From CAYSPT01 sp964432985 (GTDB taxonomy: Bacteria > Muiribacteriota > CAYSPT01): a stretch of 28,578 nucleotides of DNA. The stretch's first letter is position 1, and every line of letters begins with the position of its first letter. The notes beneath the pieces were generated by a model, which worked only from the letters and a program-made list of their open reading frames with translations, was not told where the DNA came from and made no database searches. The position numbers and the translations under genes are program-made. Below, one piece after another: positions 7,470 to 14,804 of the stretch. Where the stretch lies: assembly GCA_964432985.1 (NCBI GenBank), contig CAYSPT010000066.1, positions 1-28,578 of the forward strand, given 5' to 3'.

Positions 7470-7533
7470 GTGTTTCACATTCCGGTGGACAGCTTCAGAT
7501 AAAGAAACACAATAGCAAACGTTGAGTGTTTCA
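7459..7533 (+). repeat. 19-bp direct repeat spanning the propeller gene's stop codon
   Basis: GCAAACGTTGAGTGTTTCA occurs at 7459-7477 and again at 7515-7533. With the six following bases the two copies agree at 23 of 25 positions. The first copy contains the last codons and the TGA of the preceding gene; the second is intergenic. A short tail duplication is the simplest reading. Confidence 0.7.
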
Positions 7534-7570
7534 AACTCCAGCCGGCAGCACAGAAAATAGAGGCAGGGAG

Positions 7571-7600
7571 TTGACAATTACCCTGTCGATGTGGTAAAAA
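7571..7600 (+). promoter_or_regulatory. Promoter of the tRNA-Phe/tRNA-Cys unit
   Basis: Consensus TTGACA (7571-7576), an 18-base spacer and TAAAAA (7595-7600), ending 13 bases before the tRNA-Phe 5' end. Its strength and position fit a stable-RNA promoter. No other promoter is evident before tRNA-Cys or der, so the transcript may extend further. Confidence 0.65.
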
Positions 7601-7613
7601 TTCCTGATTACGG

Positions 7614-7686
<73 letters not shown>

Positions 7687-7728
7687 TTTGAACCCGAATA
7701 TAAGAAAAAAATCGGGTTTCATTCACGA

Positions 7729-7799
7729 GGCGACGTGGCCGAGTGGTCAGGCAGAGGTCTGCAAAACCTCGTACAGCGGTTCAATTCCGCTCGTCGCCT
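7729..7799 (+). tRNA. tRNA-Cys (GCA)
   Basis: A 71-base cloverleaf. The acceptor stem is GGCGACG (7729-7735) with CGTCGCC (7792-7798) and discriminator T. The anticodon arm is GAGGT-CTGCAAA-ACCTC with anticodon GCA. The T arm is AGCGG-TTCAATT-CCGCT. The CCA end is not encoded. Between it and tRNA-Phe a 7-bp inverted repeat, AACCCGA (7691-7697) and TCGGGTT (7712-7718), could form a processing hairpin. Confidence 0.95.
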
Positions 7800-7885
7800 C
7801 TCTTTTTATGTCTAAAAGCCCGCTTGTTGTAGAATCCATTCTGAAGTGTTACAGGTGAAAGGTATCGGGCCGGAGGTGGAATCCC

Positions 7886-9577
7886 ATGGTTAAAAAACGC
7901 AGTGGCGAAAAGGGCACCGGTAAGAAACGTGCCTCGAAAAAACGCTTGAGCAAGAAAAATGCCGGTAAAAAATATCGCACCGGTAAACAAACCGCCGCAA
8001 AAGGTAGTGAAGCGAAAACCGGCACCCTGGGACGGCGTCGGCAGAAAGCTCCGGCCAAAAAACGTTTCAAGAAGAATATGCCTGGCAGGCCAGGCTCGCC
8101 GGGCGTACCTGGTAGGCCGGTGGGAACCGCTCAGATTTCTCAGGTTGTTCCGCAACCCGCGGCCGGTCCCGGACCCGAAGATAAACCCGAAGACGTTAAA
8201 CGCGTGGAATCCGTCGTACCCCGGGTAGTGCTGGTAGGCCGTCCCAACGTGGGTAAATCCACTTTGTTCAATCGGATCCTGGGTCGCCGCCAGGCCATCG
8301 AAGGCAAAACTCCTTACTTGACCCGTGACCGAAACGAAGCTTTCGTTACCTGGGACAATCTCCGGTTTATGCTGGTGGATGTGGCCGGGATGTTTCCGGA
8401 GAATCCCACCCAGCTCACCGGAGAAGTGGATTTCCAGATCGGAAAAGCGCTTGAAGAAGCGGACCTGGCCCTGGTACTGGTGGATGTGGCTGAAGGTCTG
8501 TCGCCCTTTGATGCCGCGGTGATGGAGCAGGTGCGCCACTACGAAAAACCGGTCATGCTGGTGGTCAACAAGGTGGACAACCAGACCAGGTTCAACGAGA
8601 TTTATCAGTTTACGTCGCTGGGACTGGAGAAGGTGCACCCGGTGTCGGCCATACATGGCCGGGGCGTGGGTGAGCTTATGGAAAACGTGGTGGGGACCAT
8701 AATGTCATTGACCGGGGCAACACCCGACGCTGACATAGGTGAAGACAAACCGCTTCGTATTGCCGTGGTGGGCCGTCCCAACGTGGGGAAGTCCACTTTC
8801 ATCAACTCGCTTATGGGAGAAGAGCGTGTCATTGCACATGACATGCCCTACACCACCCGTGACACGGTGGAAGTCCCTCTGGTGCGAAAAGGCCAGTCCA
8901 TCATCCTCATCGATACCGCCGGCATGCGCCGCCGGGCCAAGGTGGCGGAAGAAGTAGAGAAGCTCAGCGTGCACCGGACCGTGAAGGCCATCAAGGGCTC
9001 CCAGATATCCATCCTGCTGGTGGATGCTACCACCGGAGTCACTACCCAGGACAAGAAGATTGCTGCTCTGGTCAACAGGCAGCAAAGCGCCTGCGTGCTC
9101 GGTGTGAACAAGTGGGACCTGGTTGAAGAGTCGCCACGACCCGTCAACGTCCCCGGATTTATCAGGTCGATCCGAAAAGAACTGGGATTTCTGGACGAGG
9201 TGCCGTTCTTCCTCATATCCGCTAAAACCGGTAACAACCTGGGCAAGCTGATGAAGCACGCCCTGTTCCTGTATGATCGCCTGAAGTTCAGGGTCGCCAC
9301 CCCGGACCTCAACCGGATCGTACAGGACATCACCGCTCGTCATCTGCCGCCTGCCATCGCCCGCGGCCATCGCCTGAAGTTCTACTACGGAACCCAGGTG
9401 GCGATCATGCCGCCGCGGTTCATCTTTTTCGTTAACCGCGCCGACTATCTCACTCCCACCTACAAACGTTACTTCTCGGTGGTGCTCAAGGAGCGGCTGG
9501 GTTTGGAAGGCATACCCATACGGATCCTCTACCGCTCAAAGGAGACAGCCACCCCCGGCCGCTCAAAGAAAAAGTAG
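7886..9577 (+). CDS. der: Ribosome-assembly GTPase Der (EngA) with basic N-terminal extension
   Basis: An essential double-GTPase acting in 50S ribosomal subunit maturation. GTPase domain 1 starts near residue 112: G1 GRPNVGKST 118-126, G3 DVAGM 165-169, G4 NKVD 228-231. Domain 2 has G1 GRPNVGKST 296-304, G3 DTAG 343-346, G4 NKWD 408-411. A C-terminal KH-like domain follows. At 563 residues it exceeds the usual 430-490 because of a leading segment of about 110 residues rich in Lys/Arg and Pro/Gly. GGAGG nine bases before the ATG supports the long start. Oddly, the conserved Gly in the PGxTRD switch-I motif is Tyr in both domains (PYLTRD and PYTTRD), and domain 1 has DVAG at G3. It lies 86 bases after tRNA-Cys. 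Confidence 0.95.
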   Translation: MVKKRSGEKGTGKKRASKKRLSKKNAGKKYRTGKQTAAKGSEAKTGTLGRRRQKAPAKKRFKKNMPGRPGSPGVPGRPVGTAQISQVVPQPAAGPGPEDKPEDVKRVESVVPRVVLVGRPNVGKSTLFNRILGRRQAIEGKTPYLTRDRNEAFVTWDNLRFMLVDVAGMFPENPTQLTGEVDFQIGKALEEADLALVLVDVAEGLSPFDAAVMEQVRHYEKPVMLVVNKVDNQTRFNEIYQFTSLGLEKVHPVSAIHGRGVGELMENVVGTIMSLTGATPDADIGEDKPLRIAVVGRPNVGKSTFINSLMGEERVIAHDMPYTTRDTVEVPLVRKGQSIILIDTAGMRRRAKVAEEVEKLSVHRTVKAIKGSQISILLVDATTGVTTQDKKIAALVNRQQSACVLGVNKWDLVEESPRPVNVPGFIRSIRKELGFLDEVPFFLISAKTGNNLGKLMKHALFLYDRLKFRVATPDLNRIVQDITARHLPPAIARGHRLKFYYGTQVAIMPPRFIFFVNRADYLTPTYKRYFSVVLKERLGLEGIPIRILYRSKETATPGRSKKK

Positions 9578-9707
9578 AAAAGTAGGGTCAGGCTTCACTT
9601 TTTCACTTTAGCGCTTTACACCATCCTTTAATCCGTGTATCTCTTGTAGTAGCCGGTGCCATAAGATACAATGAAGGCGGATTCGGAGATTCGGAGGCCA
9701 GGCAGCA

Positions 9708-10793
9708 ATGAAGATAATGGACCGGTACATGATCAAGCAGATGCTGCTTCCGTACATTTTCGGGATGATGGGATTCGTGGTCATCCTATCCATCAACCCC
9801 CTGGTGGATGCAATGTTTTTCGTCATCAACCGCAACATCCCTGCCTCTATCGTCTTCAGGTGGTTTGTCTACCGGTTGCCCCAGGACATGGGGTACACCT
9901 TTCCCATGGCCATGCTGTTCTCGTCCCTGATGGTCTTCAGCCGCATGTCCCGAGACAGCGAGGTGGTGGCCTTAAAATCAGGCGGTGTAAGCATTTACCG
10001 TATCATGACACCGGTCCTCGTCTTCGCGCTGCTCATCAGTATCGGGGCACTTATGTTCAGCGAATTCGTGGCCCCGGTGTCGACGGAAAAGGCGCAAAAA
10101 ATCAAGCACCGGGAGTTTCTCAAACTCAACGAGCCCCGGTACAAGGAAAAAATCCTGGTCAAGGACAGCGGGAACACTATTCTGTTTATGGGCAAGATCG
10201 ACGTGAACCGGGGACATGTGGAACGCTTCATGCTCATGGAGGTATCACCGGAACGGCCCACCCTGATCGTCCGCCGTATCGTGGCGGAGCGGGCCCATTA
10301 TGAGGTGGACAAGTGGCGCCTGGCCAACGTATTCGAATACGAATACGGAGAAGACGGATGTGCCACACTGGTCGATCAGTCCACCTATCGGCTGGTGGAG
10401 ATCAACCACAAGCTGGAGGATTTTCGCAAGGTGGAGAAGAAGACCGAAGAGATGAGTATGCGGGAGCTCAAGTCCGATATCAAAGAGTGCAACCGTACCG
10501 GCACCAAGAACACCGTTCCTCTTATGGTTGATTTCTACCTCAAGGGATCGATCCCCTTCGCTTCGTTTATCTTCGCCATTCTGGGCACCGCCATGGGGCT
10601 GCGACACACCCGGGGCGGGGCATTTATCGGATTTGGTATCAGCTGCGTGGTGGTGTTCGTCTACTACGTGGTGATGTCACTGGCTCGCTCCTACGGCCGG
10701 GTAGGAATGCTGCCTCCCATGGCTTCCGCCTGGCTGCACAATGTCCTGTTCGCCATGGTTGGATTCTACTTCGTCTCCCGTCTCCGATCGTAA
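9708..10793 (+). CDS. LptF/LptG family lipopolysaccharide export permease
   Basis: An inner-membrane permease subunit of the Lpt ABC transporter (YjgP/YjgQ family, PF03739), 361 residues. LptF and LptG pair with the ATPase LptB to extract lipopolysaccharide from the inner membrane. Three hydrophobic segments lie in the first 135 residues (LLPYIFGMMGFVVIL, YTFPMAMLFSSLMVF, ALLISIGALMFSEFVAPV). A periplasmic beta-jellyroll-like region covers about 135-270, and three more hydrophobic segments follow at the end, matching the usual 6-TM layout. GGAGG precedes the ATG by 10 bases. Only one permease gene is present here, whereas lptF and lptG are often adjacent; the partner must be elsewhere. I cannot say which of the two it is. 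The stop codon lies within the tandem repeat that follows. Confidence 0.9.
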   Translation: MKIMDRYMIKQMLLPYIFGMMGFVVILSINPLVDAMFFVINRNIPASIVFRWFVYRLPQDMGYTFPMAMLFSSLMVFSRMSRDSEVVALKSGGVSIYRIMTPVLVFALLISIGALMFSEFVAPVSTEKAQKIKHREFLKLNEPRYKEKILVKDSGNTILFMGKIDVNRGHVERFMLMEVSPERPTLIVRRIVAERAHYEVDKWRLANVFEYEYGEDGCATLVDQSTYRLVEINHKLEDFRKVEKKTEEMSMRELKSDIKECNRTGTKNTVPLMVDFYLKGSIPFASFIFAILGTAMGLRHTRGGAFIGFGISCVVVFVYYVVMSLARSYGRVGMLPPMASAWLHNVLFAMVGFYFVSRLRS

Positions 10794-11014
10794 TCGGGAG
10801 CTTCCAATCGTAATCGGGAGTTTCCCAATCGTAATCGGGGTTTCCCAATCGTAATCGGGGTTNNNNNNNNNNNNNNNNNNNNNNNNNNNNNNNNNNNNNN
10901 NNNNNNNNNNNNNNNNNNNNNNNNNNNNNNNNNNNNNNNNNNNNNNNNNNNNNNNNNNNNNNTCGTAATCGGGAGTTTCCCAATCGTAATCGGGGTTTCC
11001 CAATCGTAATCGGG
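10788..11014 (+). repeat. 20-21 bp tandem repeat array, interrupted by an assembly gap
   Basis: The core TCGTAATCGGG recurs at 10788, 10808, 10829 and 10849 before the gap and at 10963, 10984 and 11004 after it. The period is 20 or 21 bases and the consensus is close to AATCGTAATCGGGGTTTCCC. The first copy supplies the last codon and stop of the permease gene. The copies are contiguous with no unique spacers. The true copy number is unknown because the assembly broke inside the array. Confidence 0.9.
10863..10962. other. Assembly gap (100 N) inside the tandem repeat
   Basis: The run of exactly 100 N has matching repeat units on both sides, so the gap is an unresolved repeat rather than missing unique sequence. 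Real length is unknown. The wider stretch 10794-11259 holds the repeat, this gap, a promoter at 11079-11108 and a short ORF at 11156-11263. Confidence 0.95.
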
Positions 11015-11078
11015 GTTATTTATCAATGTGTACCGCACGATGTCCAGAACAGAACGATAGACTGCCACTATGTACTTT

Positions 11079-11108
11079 TTGAACTGTCTCTTCTGTTTAT
11101 GCTATAAT
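11079..11108 (+). promoter_or_regulatory. Promoter for the HEAT-STAS-PilZ gene
   Basis: TTGAAC (11079-11084), an 18-base spacer and a perfect TATAAT (11103-11108). Transcription would begin near 11115, giving a leader of about 145 bases that includes the short upstream ORF at 11156. Confidence 0.7.
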
Positions 11109-11155
11109 TCCTTGTCGTTAGCCTGAAGAATGCGGTTAGTTTCGTCATGAGGGCG

Positions 11156-11263
11156 ATGCGAACAGCCGCTTTTGGATCAATTACTGCGCAGCCATTCTAT
11201 CTCGGGGGGAGTGCATCGGCATCAACCGGCTTAAACAAGATAAATACCGCCGTCTCCTCATGA
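11156..11263 (+). CDS. Possible 35-residue leader peptide or true N-terminus of the PilZ protein
   Basis: ATG at 11156 opens a 35-codon frame (starting MRTAAFGSITAQPF and ending NTAVSS) that stops with a TGA overlapping the ATG of the next gene as ATGA. GAGGG lies only two bases before the ATG. The main gene has no Shine-Dalgarno of its own and no other canonical start upstream, so translation may be coupled through this frame. Alternatively a frameshift or sequencing error separates one continuous protein. The composition (Ser, Ala, Gly, Thr) gives no family clue. Confidence 0.4.
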   Translation: MRTAAFGSITAQPFYLGGSASASTGLNKINTAVSS

Positions 11264-13065
11264 GTGACGAGGACGAGAATAGCAAAGCTAATGTCCTGGG
11301 ACGTCTGGCCCTGGAGGACATGCCTGACGCTGCCAACCTGCTTGCTGAAACACTGAGCTATCCGGTCTTCCCTTTGAAAGATACGGTGTTCAAGATCCTG
11401 CTGAAAATCAATAAGCTTGAGGTGTACGCAGCTTTGCTGGCCACTCTCAGTAAATTACCTCCGGAAAAACTCGACGAGATAAAGAAAATGCTGGTCAAAG
11501 GTGAGCTTATTGAAGAGCTGGTATTGAAGTTGTACGAATGGCGTCGCCAGCCCTATTCGCCGGAAGTTGTTGCTTCCATCATTGCCGTCATGGGGTTTGT
11601 TGGAAGTGCGGCTCAGGTCAAATCGCTGGCCACCTGCCTGAATTACGGTAATGAAACAGTTAAAAACGTGATTATCAGCAGTATGAAGCGAATCGGGTCC
11701 CCGATCTGCATGGAGTGCCTTTACGAACCGCTGAAAACCGCTGCGCCCGAGCTTGCCGAAAAGATGCTGGATCTCATCACGATGTTCAGACTATCCAGAT
11801 GTATCGAGCCGCTCCTCACAATCATTGGATCGCTTGTTCCCGTGGTCCAACGACACGTTCTTGATATGCTCTCGGTGTTTCCCTCAGAAGAAGTGGAGCG
11901 GGTGATAGATGAAAATCTGGGTGCTGCCACCGTCGATCTGGCCCAGGGAGCAGTCATTTTTTACGAGTCGCTCGACCGCGGCGGCTCTGCCAAGCAGCTG
12001 CGGGAGCGGTACAGTCTGACCGGGTCTGTCTCGGCGCTGGTGCTTCAGCAAAAGGAAAAACTGGCTATCCAGGTGAAAGAGACCGGGGACATTGCCCTGA
12101 TAGTCCTGGCCGGCATAATAGATGAACGGTCTCTCCCCGCCTTCAAAACAGAAGTAGAATCACTCATTACCCAGGGGCATCTGAAGGTTCTTCTTTTCTG
12201 CGAGAAGGTGACCAAGGCCGAGGTTGCGTTTCTCGAACTCCTCGACGCACTGGCGGCGCAACTCGAAGTGTATTCCGGATCATGCATGGTCATCGGGCTC
12301 AATTGTGTTGACCCAAAGCTCATGGAATCGTATCTAAGGAAAACAAAGATATTTACTGATATCAAGCAGGCGCTGCTTTCGTTTTCACGTGAAAAAAGAG
12401 AGCGGACGATCCGGTTTTCGGAAGATATGGTCGTACCGGGACGTGATGTGGAAGTAGAAGCACGGGCCGGTTTTAAAAAATTCACCAGGCGGACCAATAT
12501 CCTTGGATACCGGCACAAGAAGCTCATCATAGAGTGGGTGGCACGGGGGCCGAAAGACACATTCGACAAGACTCTGAGCAGGGCGATCAGCTTCACTCTG
12601 GTACACAAAGGATCGGTAATTAAATTTGATGCGGACGTGATCGAGCAGGTGTTCACCCCGGTTCCCAGTATCGTGGTTGCCCGGATTGAAATGGGAATGG
12701 TCACCGAGCAGCGGCGGCACGTCAGAGCCGAAGCCAACATGCCGGTCCACTACCATCACATCATCTCGTCAACCACTATCCGCAAAGACCTGCACGGCTT
12801 GTGCAAGGATATCAGCGCCGGAGGGATGCTGCTGTCAACCAAGGAGATGATTCCAGTCAACGACCTGGTACTGGTGTTTTTCGATGAAGGTGAATCCTTC
12901 AAAGACAAGAAAGTTCTGGGACGGGTTGTCCGCGAGATCCAGGAAGTTGGTCGGGACGAAGCGTTTAACGATTACGGTATCTGCTTCATGCAAATCCAGG
13001 AAGGAATCATGTCCGGTATTACCTCCTTCGTTTTCGAGTCACTCTCCAAAGAAGCCGGGATCTAG
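11260..13065 (+). CDS. HEAT-repeat, STAS-like and PilZ domain protein (probable c-di-GMP effector)
   Basis: 601 residues. Residues 15-250 are a helical HEAT-like solenoid (for example SPEVVASIIAVMGFVGSAAQ, ETVKNVIISSMKRIGSP). About 265-375 resembles a STAS domain with the usual beta-alpha order (IALIVLAGIIDERSLPAFKT, KVLLFCEKVTKAEVAFLELL). About 390-480 resembles the YcgR/PilZN-type barrel that precedes PilZ. The C-terminal PilZ domain has both c-di-GMP motifs: RRHVR at 485-489 and DISAGG at 517-522. The combination suggests a cytoplasmic signalling scaffold that reads c-di-GMP and docks partners through the solenoid and STAS parts. The only canonical start in frame is the ATG at 11260, with no ribosome-binding site, and an overlapping 35-codon ORF precedes it. 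The gene is monocistronic as far as visible. Confidence 0.75.
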   Translation: MSDEDENSKANVLGRLALEDMPDAANLLAETLSYPVFPLKDTVFKILLKINKLEVYAALLATLSKLPPEKLDEIKKMLVKGELIEELVLKLYEWRRQPYSPEVVASIIAVMGFVGSAAQVKSLATCLNYGNETVKNVIISSMKRIGSPICMECLYEPLKTAAPELAEKMLDLITMFRLSRCIEPLLTIIGSLVPVVQRHVLDMLSVFPSEEVERVIDENLGAATVDLAQGAVIFYESLDRGGSAKQLRERYSLTGSVSALVLQQKEKLAIQVKETGDIALIVLAGIIDERSLPAFKTEVESLITQGHLKVLLFCEKVTKAEVAFLELLDALAAQLEVYSGSCMVIGLNCVDPKLMESYLRKTKIFTDIKQALLSFSREKRERTIRFSEDMVVPGRDVEVEARAGFKKFTRRTNILGYRHKKLIIEWVARGPKDTFDKTLSRAISFTLVHKGSVIKFDADVIEQVFTPVPSIVVARIEMGMVTEQRRHVRAEANMPVHYHHIISSTTIRKDLHGLCKDISAGGMLLSTKEMIPVNDLVLVFFDEGESFKDKKVLGRVVREIQEVGRDEAFNDYGICFMQIQEGIMSGITSFVFESLSKEAGI

Positions 13066-13192
13066 GTGACGGTGGTACAGATACGTCATACTTCTTTCGA
13101 TTACTTAGTCTCCGAGTTGGACAACTGTTAACCAACCCTCCGACACTGTCATCTTCAAGAAGCATAGAGCATCTGTAAAGTGCAGCGCCATC

Positions 13193-13221
13193 TTGATTCT
13201 ATCGGAAAAAACAGGTAGAAT
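13193..13221 (+). promoter_or_regulatory. Promoter upstream of ahcY
   Basis: TTGATT (13193-13198), a 17-base spacer and TAGAAT (13216-13221). The leader to the ahcY start is about 225 bases and includes the gap at 13283-13382. Such length leaves room for leader regulation. Nothing else is evident in the stretch 13066-13452. Confidence 0.55.
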
Positions 13222-13282
13222 GGGCCATTCGTGTGGATCTGATAACAGAGAGAACATCGCCGTGCTGCGGCGCACATTGCCG

Positions 13283-13382
13283 NNNNNNNNNNNNNNNNNN
13301 NNNNNNNNNNNNNNNNNNNNNNNNNNNNNNNNNNNNNNNNNNNNNNNNNNNNNNNNNNNNNNNNNNNNNNNNNNNNNNNNNN
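13283..13382. other. Assembly gap (100 N) in the ahcY leader
   Basis: Exactly 100 N lie between the promoter and the start of ahcY. Any leader element, such as an S-adenosylhomocysteine riboswitch, would be hidden or cut here. Confidence 0.95.
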
Positions 13383-13452
13383 CTACGGCGTCAGGAAATG
13401 AGGTTATACCATTATGACGGATGCGACTGAACGTGAACTGGAGGAATGTTCG

Positions 13453-14715
13453 ATGAATTGCGACGTGAAAGATATGTCTCTGGCCGATATGGGCCTTAAC
13501 CGTATCGAGTGGGCCCGCCGCGAGATGCCGGTGCTGCGGCAGATCGAAGCGGAGTTCGAAAAGACAAAACCCCTCAAGGGACTCAGGCTCGGGGCCTGCC
13601 TGCATGTTACTACCGAGACGGCTAACCTGATGCGGGCACTTATCGCCGGCGGGGCCGAAGTGGCCCTGTGCGCTAGCAATCCGCTTTCAACCCAGGACGA
13701 CGTGGCTGCCGCCCTGGTGAAGCATTTCGGGTGCCCCACCTTCTCCATCAAGGGTGAGGACAACGATACCTATTACCAGCACATCGGAAGCGTGCTGGAC
13801 ATCAAACCGCACATCACCATGGACGACGGCGCCGACCTGGTAAGCGTACTGCACAAGGACCGGCAGGACCTGCTGCCAAACATCATCGGCGGCACCGAGG
13901 AGACTACCACCGGGGTAATCAGGCTGCGCAGCATGGCGGTTGAAGGAGTGCTTCGGTACCCGATCATCGCCGTGAACGACGCCATGACCAAACACCTGTT
14001 CGACAACCGTTACGGTACCGGGCAGAGTACCCTGGACGGGATATTGCGAGCCACCAACGTGCTGTACGCCGGCAAGCGGATGGTCATCGCCGGCTACGGC
14101 TGGTGCGGCCGTGGTCTGGCCATGCGTGCCAGGGGGATGGGCGCCCACGTCATCGTCACCGAAGTGGACGCGCTTAAAGCCCTGGAAGCGGTCATGGACG
14201 GCTTCGAGGTCATGCCCATGGACGCTGCCGCTCCCATCGCCGACATCTTCTGCACCGTGACCGGCGACATCAAGGTGGTGAACCGCAAGCACTTTACGCT
14301 GATGAAAGATGGCGCCATCGTGTGCAACTCCGGTCATTTCAACGTGGAGATTGAAATCCCGGCCCTGGAAGAAATGTCGGTGAAACGGCGGGTCGTACGC
14401 GAACACGTAGAAGAGTTCACACTCGAAGACGGCCGCCGGATTTATATTCTGGGAGAAGGCCGGCTCATCAACCTGGCTGCTGCCGAAGGGCATCCGGCCA
14501 GCGTCATGGACATGAGTTTCGCCAACCAGGCCTTGTCGGCCCAATTCATCTATAACGAAGAAAACCGCAAGAAACTCGAGAAGAAAGTCTACGCTGTGCC
14601 GGCGGAGATCGACGAGCGTATATCGACACTGAAACTCCAGGCTATGGAAATCGACATCGACGTACTCACCGACGAGCAGAAAAAATATCTGGCCAGCTGG
14701 CATATGGGTACCTAG
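13453..14715 (+). CDS. ahcY: S-adenosyl-L-homocysteine hydrolase
   Basis: The cytosolic NAD-dependent enzyme that splits S-adenosylhomocysteine into homocysteine and adenosine, keeping methyltransferases active. Family blocks are clear: DVKDMSLADMGLNRIEWA at the N-terminus, LHVTTETANL, the ASNPLSTQDDVAAAL substrate loop, EETTTGVIRL, the NAD-binding GYGWCGRG, IVCNSGHFNVEI, and the C-terminal LTDEQKKYLASWHMGT. It belongs to the shorter bacterial/archaeal class of about 420 residues. An ATG at 13414 would add 13 residues, but GGAGG eight bases before the ATG at 13453 and the family N-terminus favour the shorter form. It is followed after 89 bases by purine nucleoside phosphorylase; the products of AhcY feed purine salvage once adenosine is deaminated. 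Confidence 0.96.
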   Translation: MNCDVKDMSLADMGLNRIEWARREMPVLRQIEAEFEKTKPLKGLRLGACLHVTTETANLMRALIAGGAEVALCASNPLSTQDDVAAALVKHFGCPTFSIKGEDNDTYYQHIGSVLDIKPHITMDDGADLVSVLHKDRQDLLPNIIGGTEETTTGVIRLRSMAVEGVLRYPIIAVNDAMTKHLFDNRYGTGQSTLDGILRATNVLYAGKRMVIAGYGWCGRGLAMRARGMGAHVIVTEVDALKALEAVMDGFEVMPMDAAAPIADIFCTVTGDIKVVNRKHFTLMKDGAIVCNSGHFNVEIEIPALEEMSVKRRVVREHVEEFTLEDGRRIYILGEGRLINLAAAEGHPASVMDMSFANQALSAQFIYNEENRKKLEKKVYAVPAEIDERISTLKLQAMEIDIDVLTDEQKKYLASWHMGT

Positions 14716-14748
14716 AGCGGACGTATACTGAGAGCGAACGTTTACTGA
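14715..14748 (+). repeat. Tandem 17-bp duplication after ahcY
   Basis: GAGCGGACGTATACTGA (14715-14731) is followed directly by GAGCGAACGTTTACTGA (14732-14748), matching at 15 of 17 positions. It starts at the last base of the ahcY stop codon. An extended -10-like TGCTATAGT at 14757-14765 follows and could serve the phosphorylase gene. Confidence 0.6.
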
Positions 14749-14804
14749 GTGAGAAGTGCTATAGTATCATTAGCTGGAAACTATGGAAACAGGAGTAACT
14801 TGGT

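Noticed and set aside
7691..7718. Terminator between the two tRNA genes
   Set aside because: The 7-bp stem has a 14-base A-rich loop and no T-run after it (TCATTC follows). A processing hairpin is more likely.
9585..9625. REP-like element in GGGTCAGGCTTCACTTTTTCAC after der
   Set aside because: Only one copy is present in this window and no pairing or transposase is seen, so a repeat family cannot be supported here.
10788..11014. CRISPR array
   Set aside because: The repeat is contiguous with a 20-21 bp period and no unique spacers, and no cas genes are nearby.
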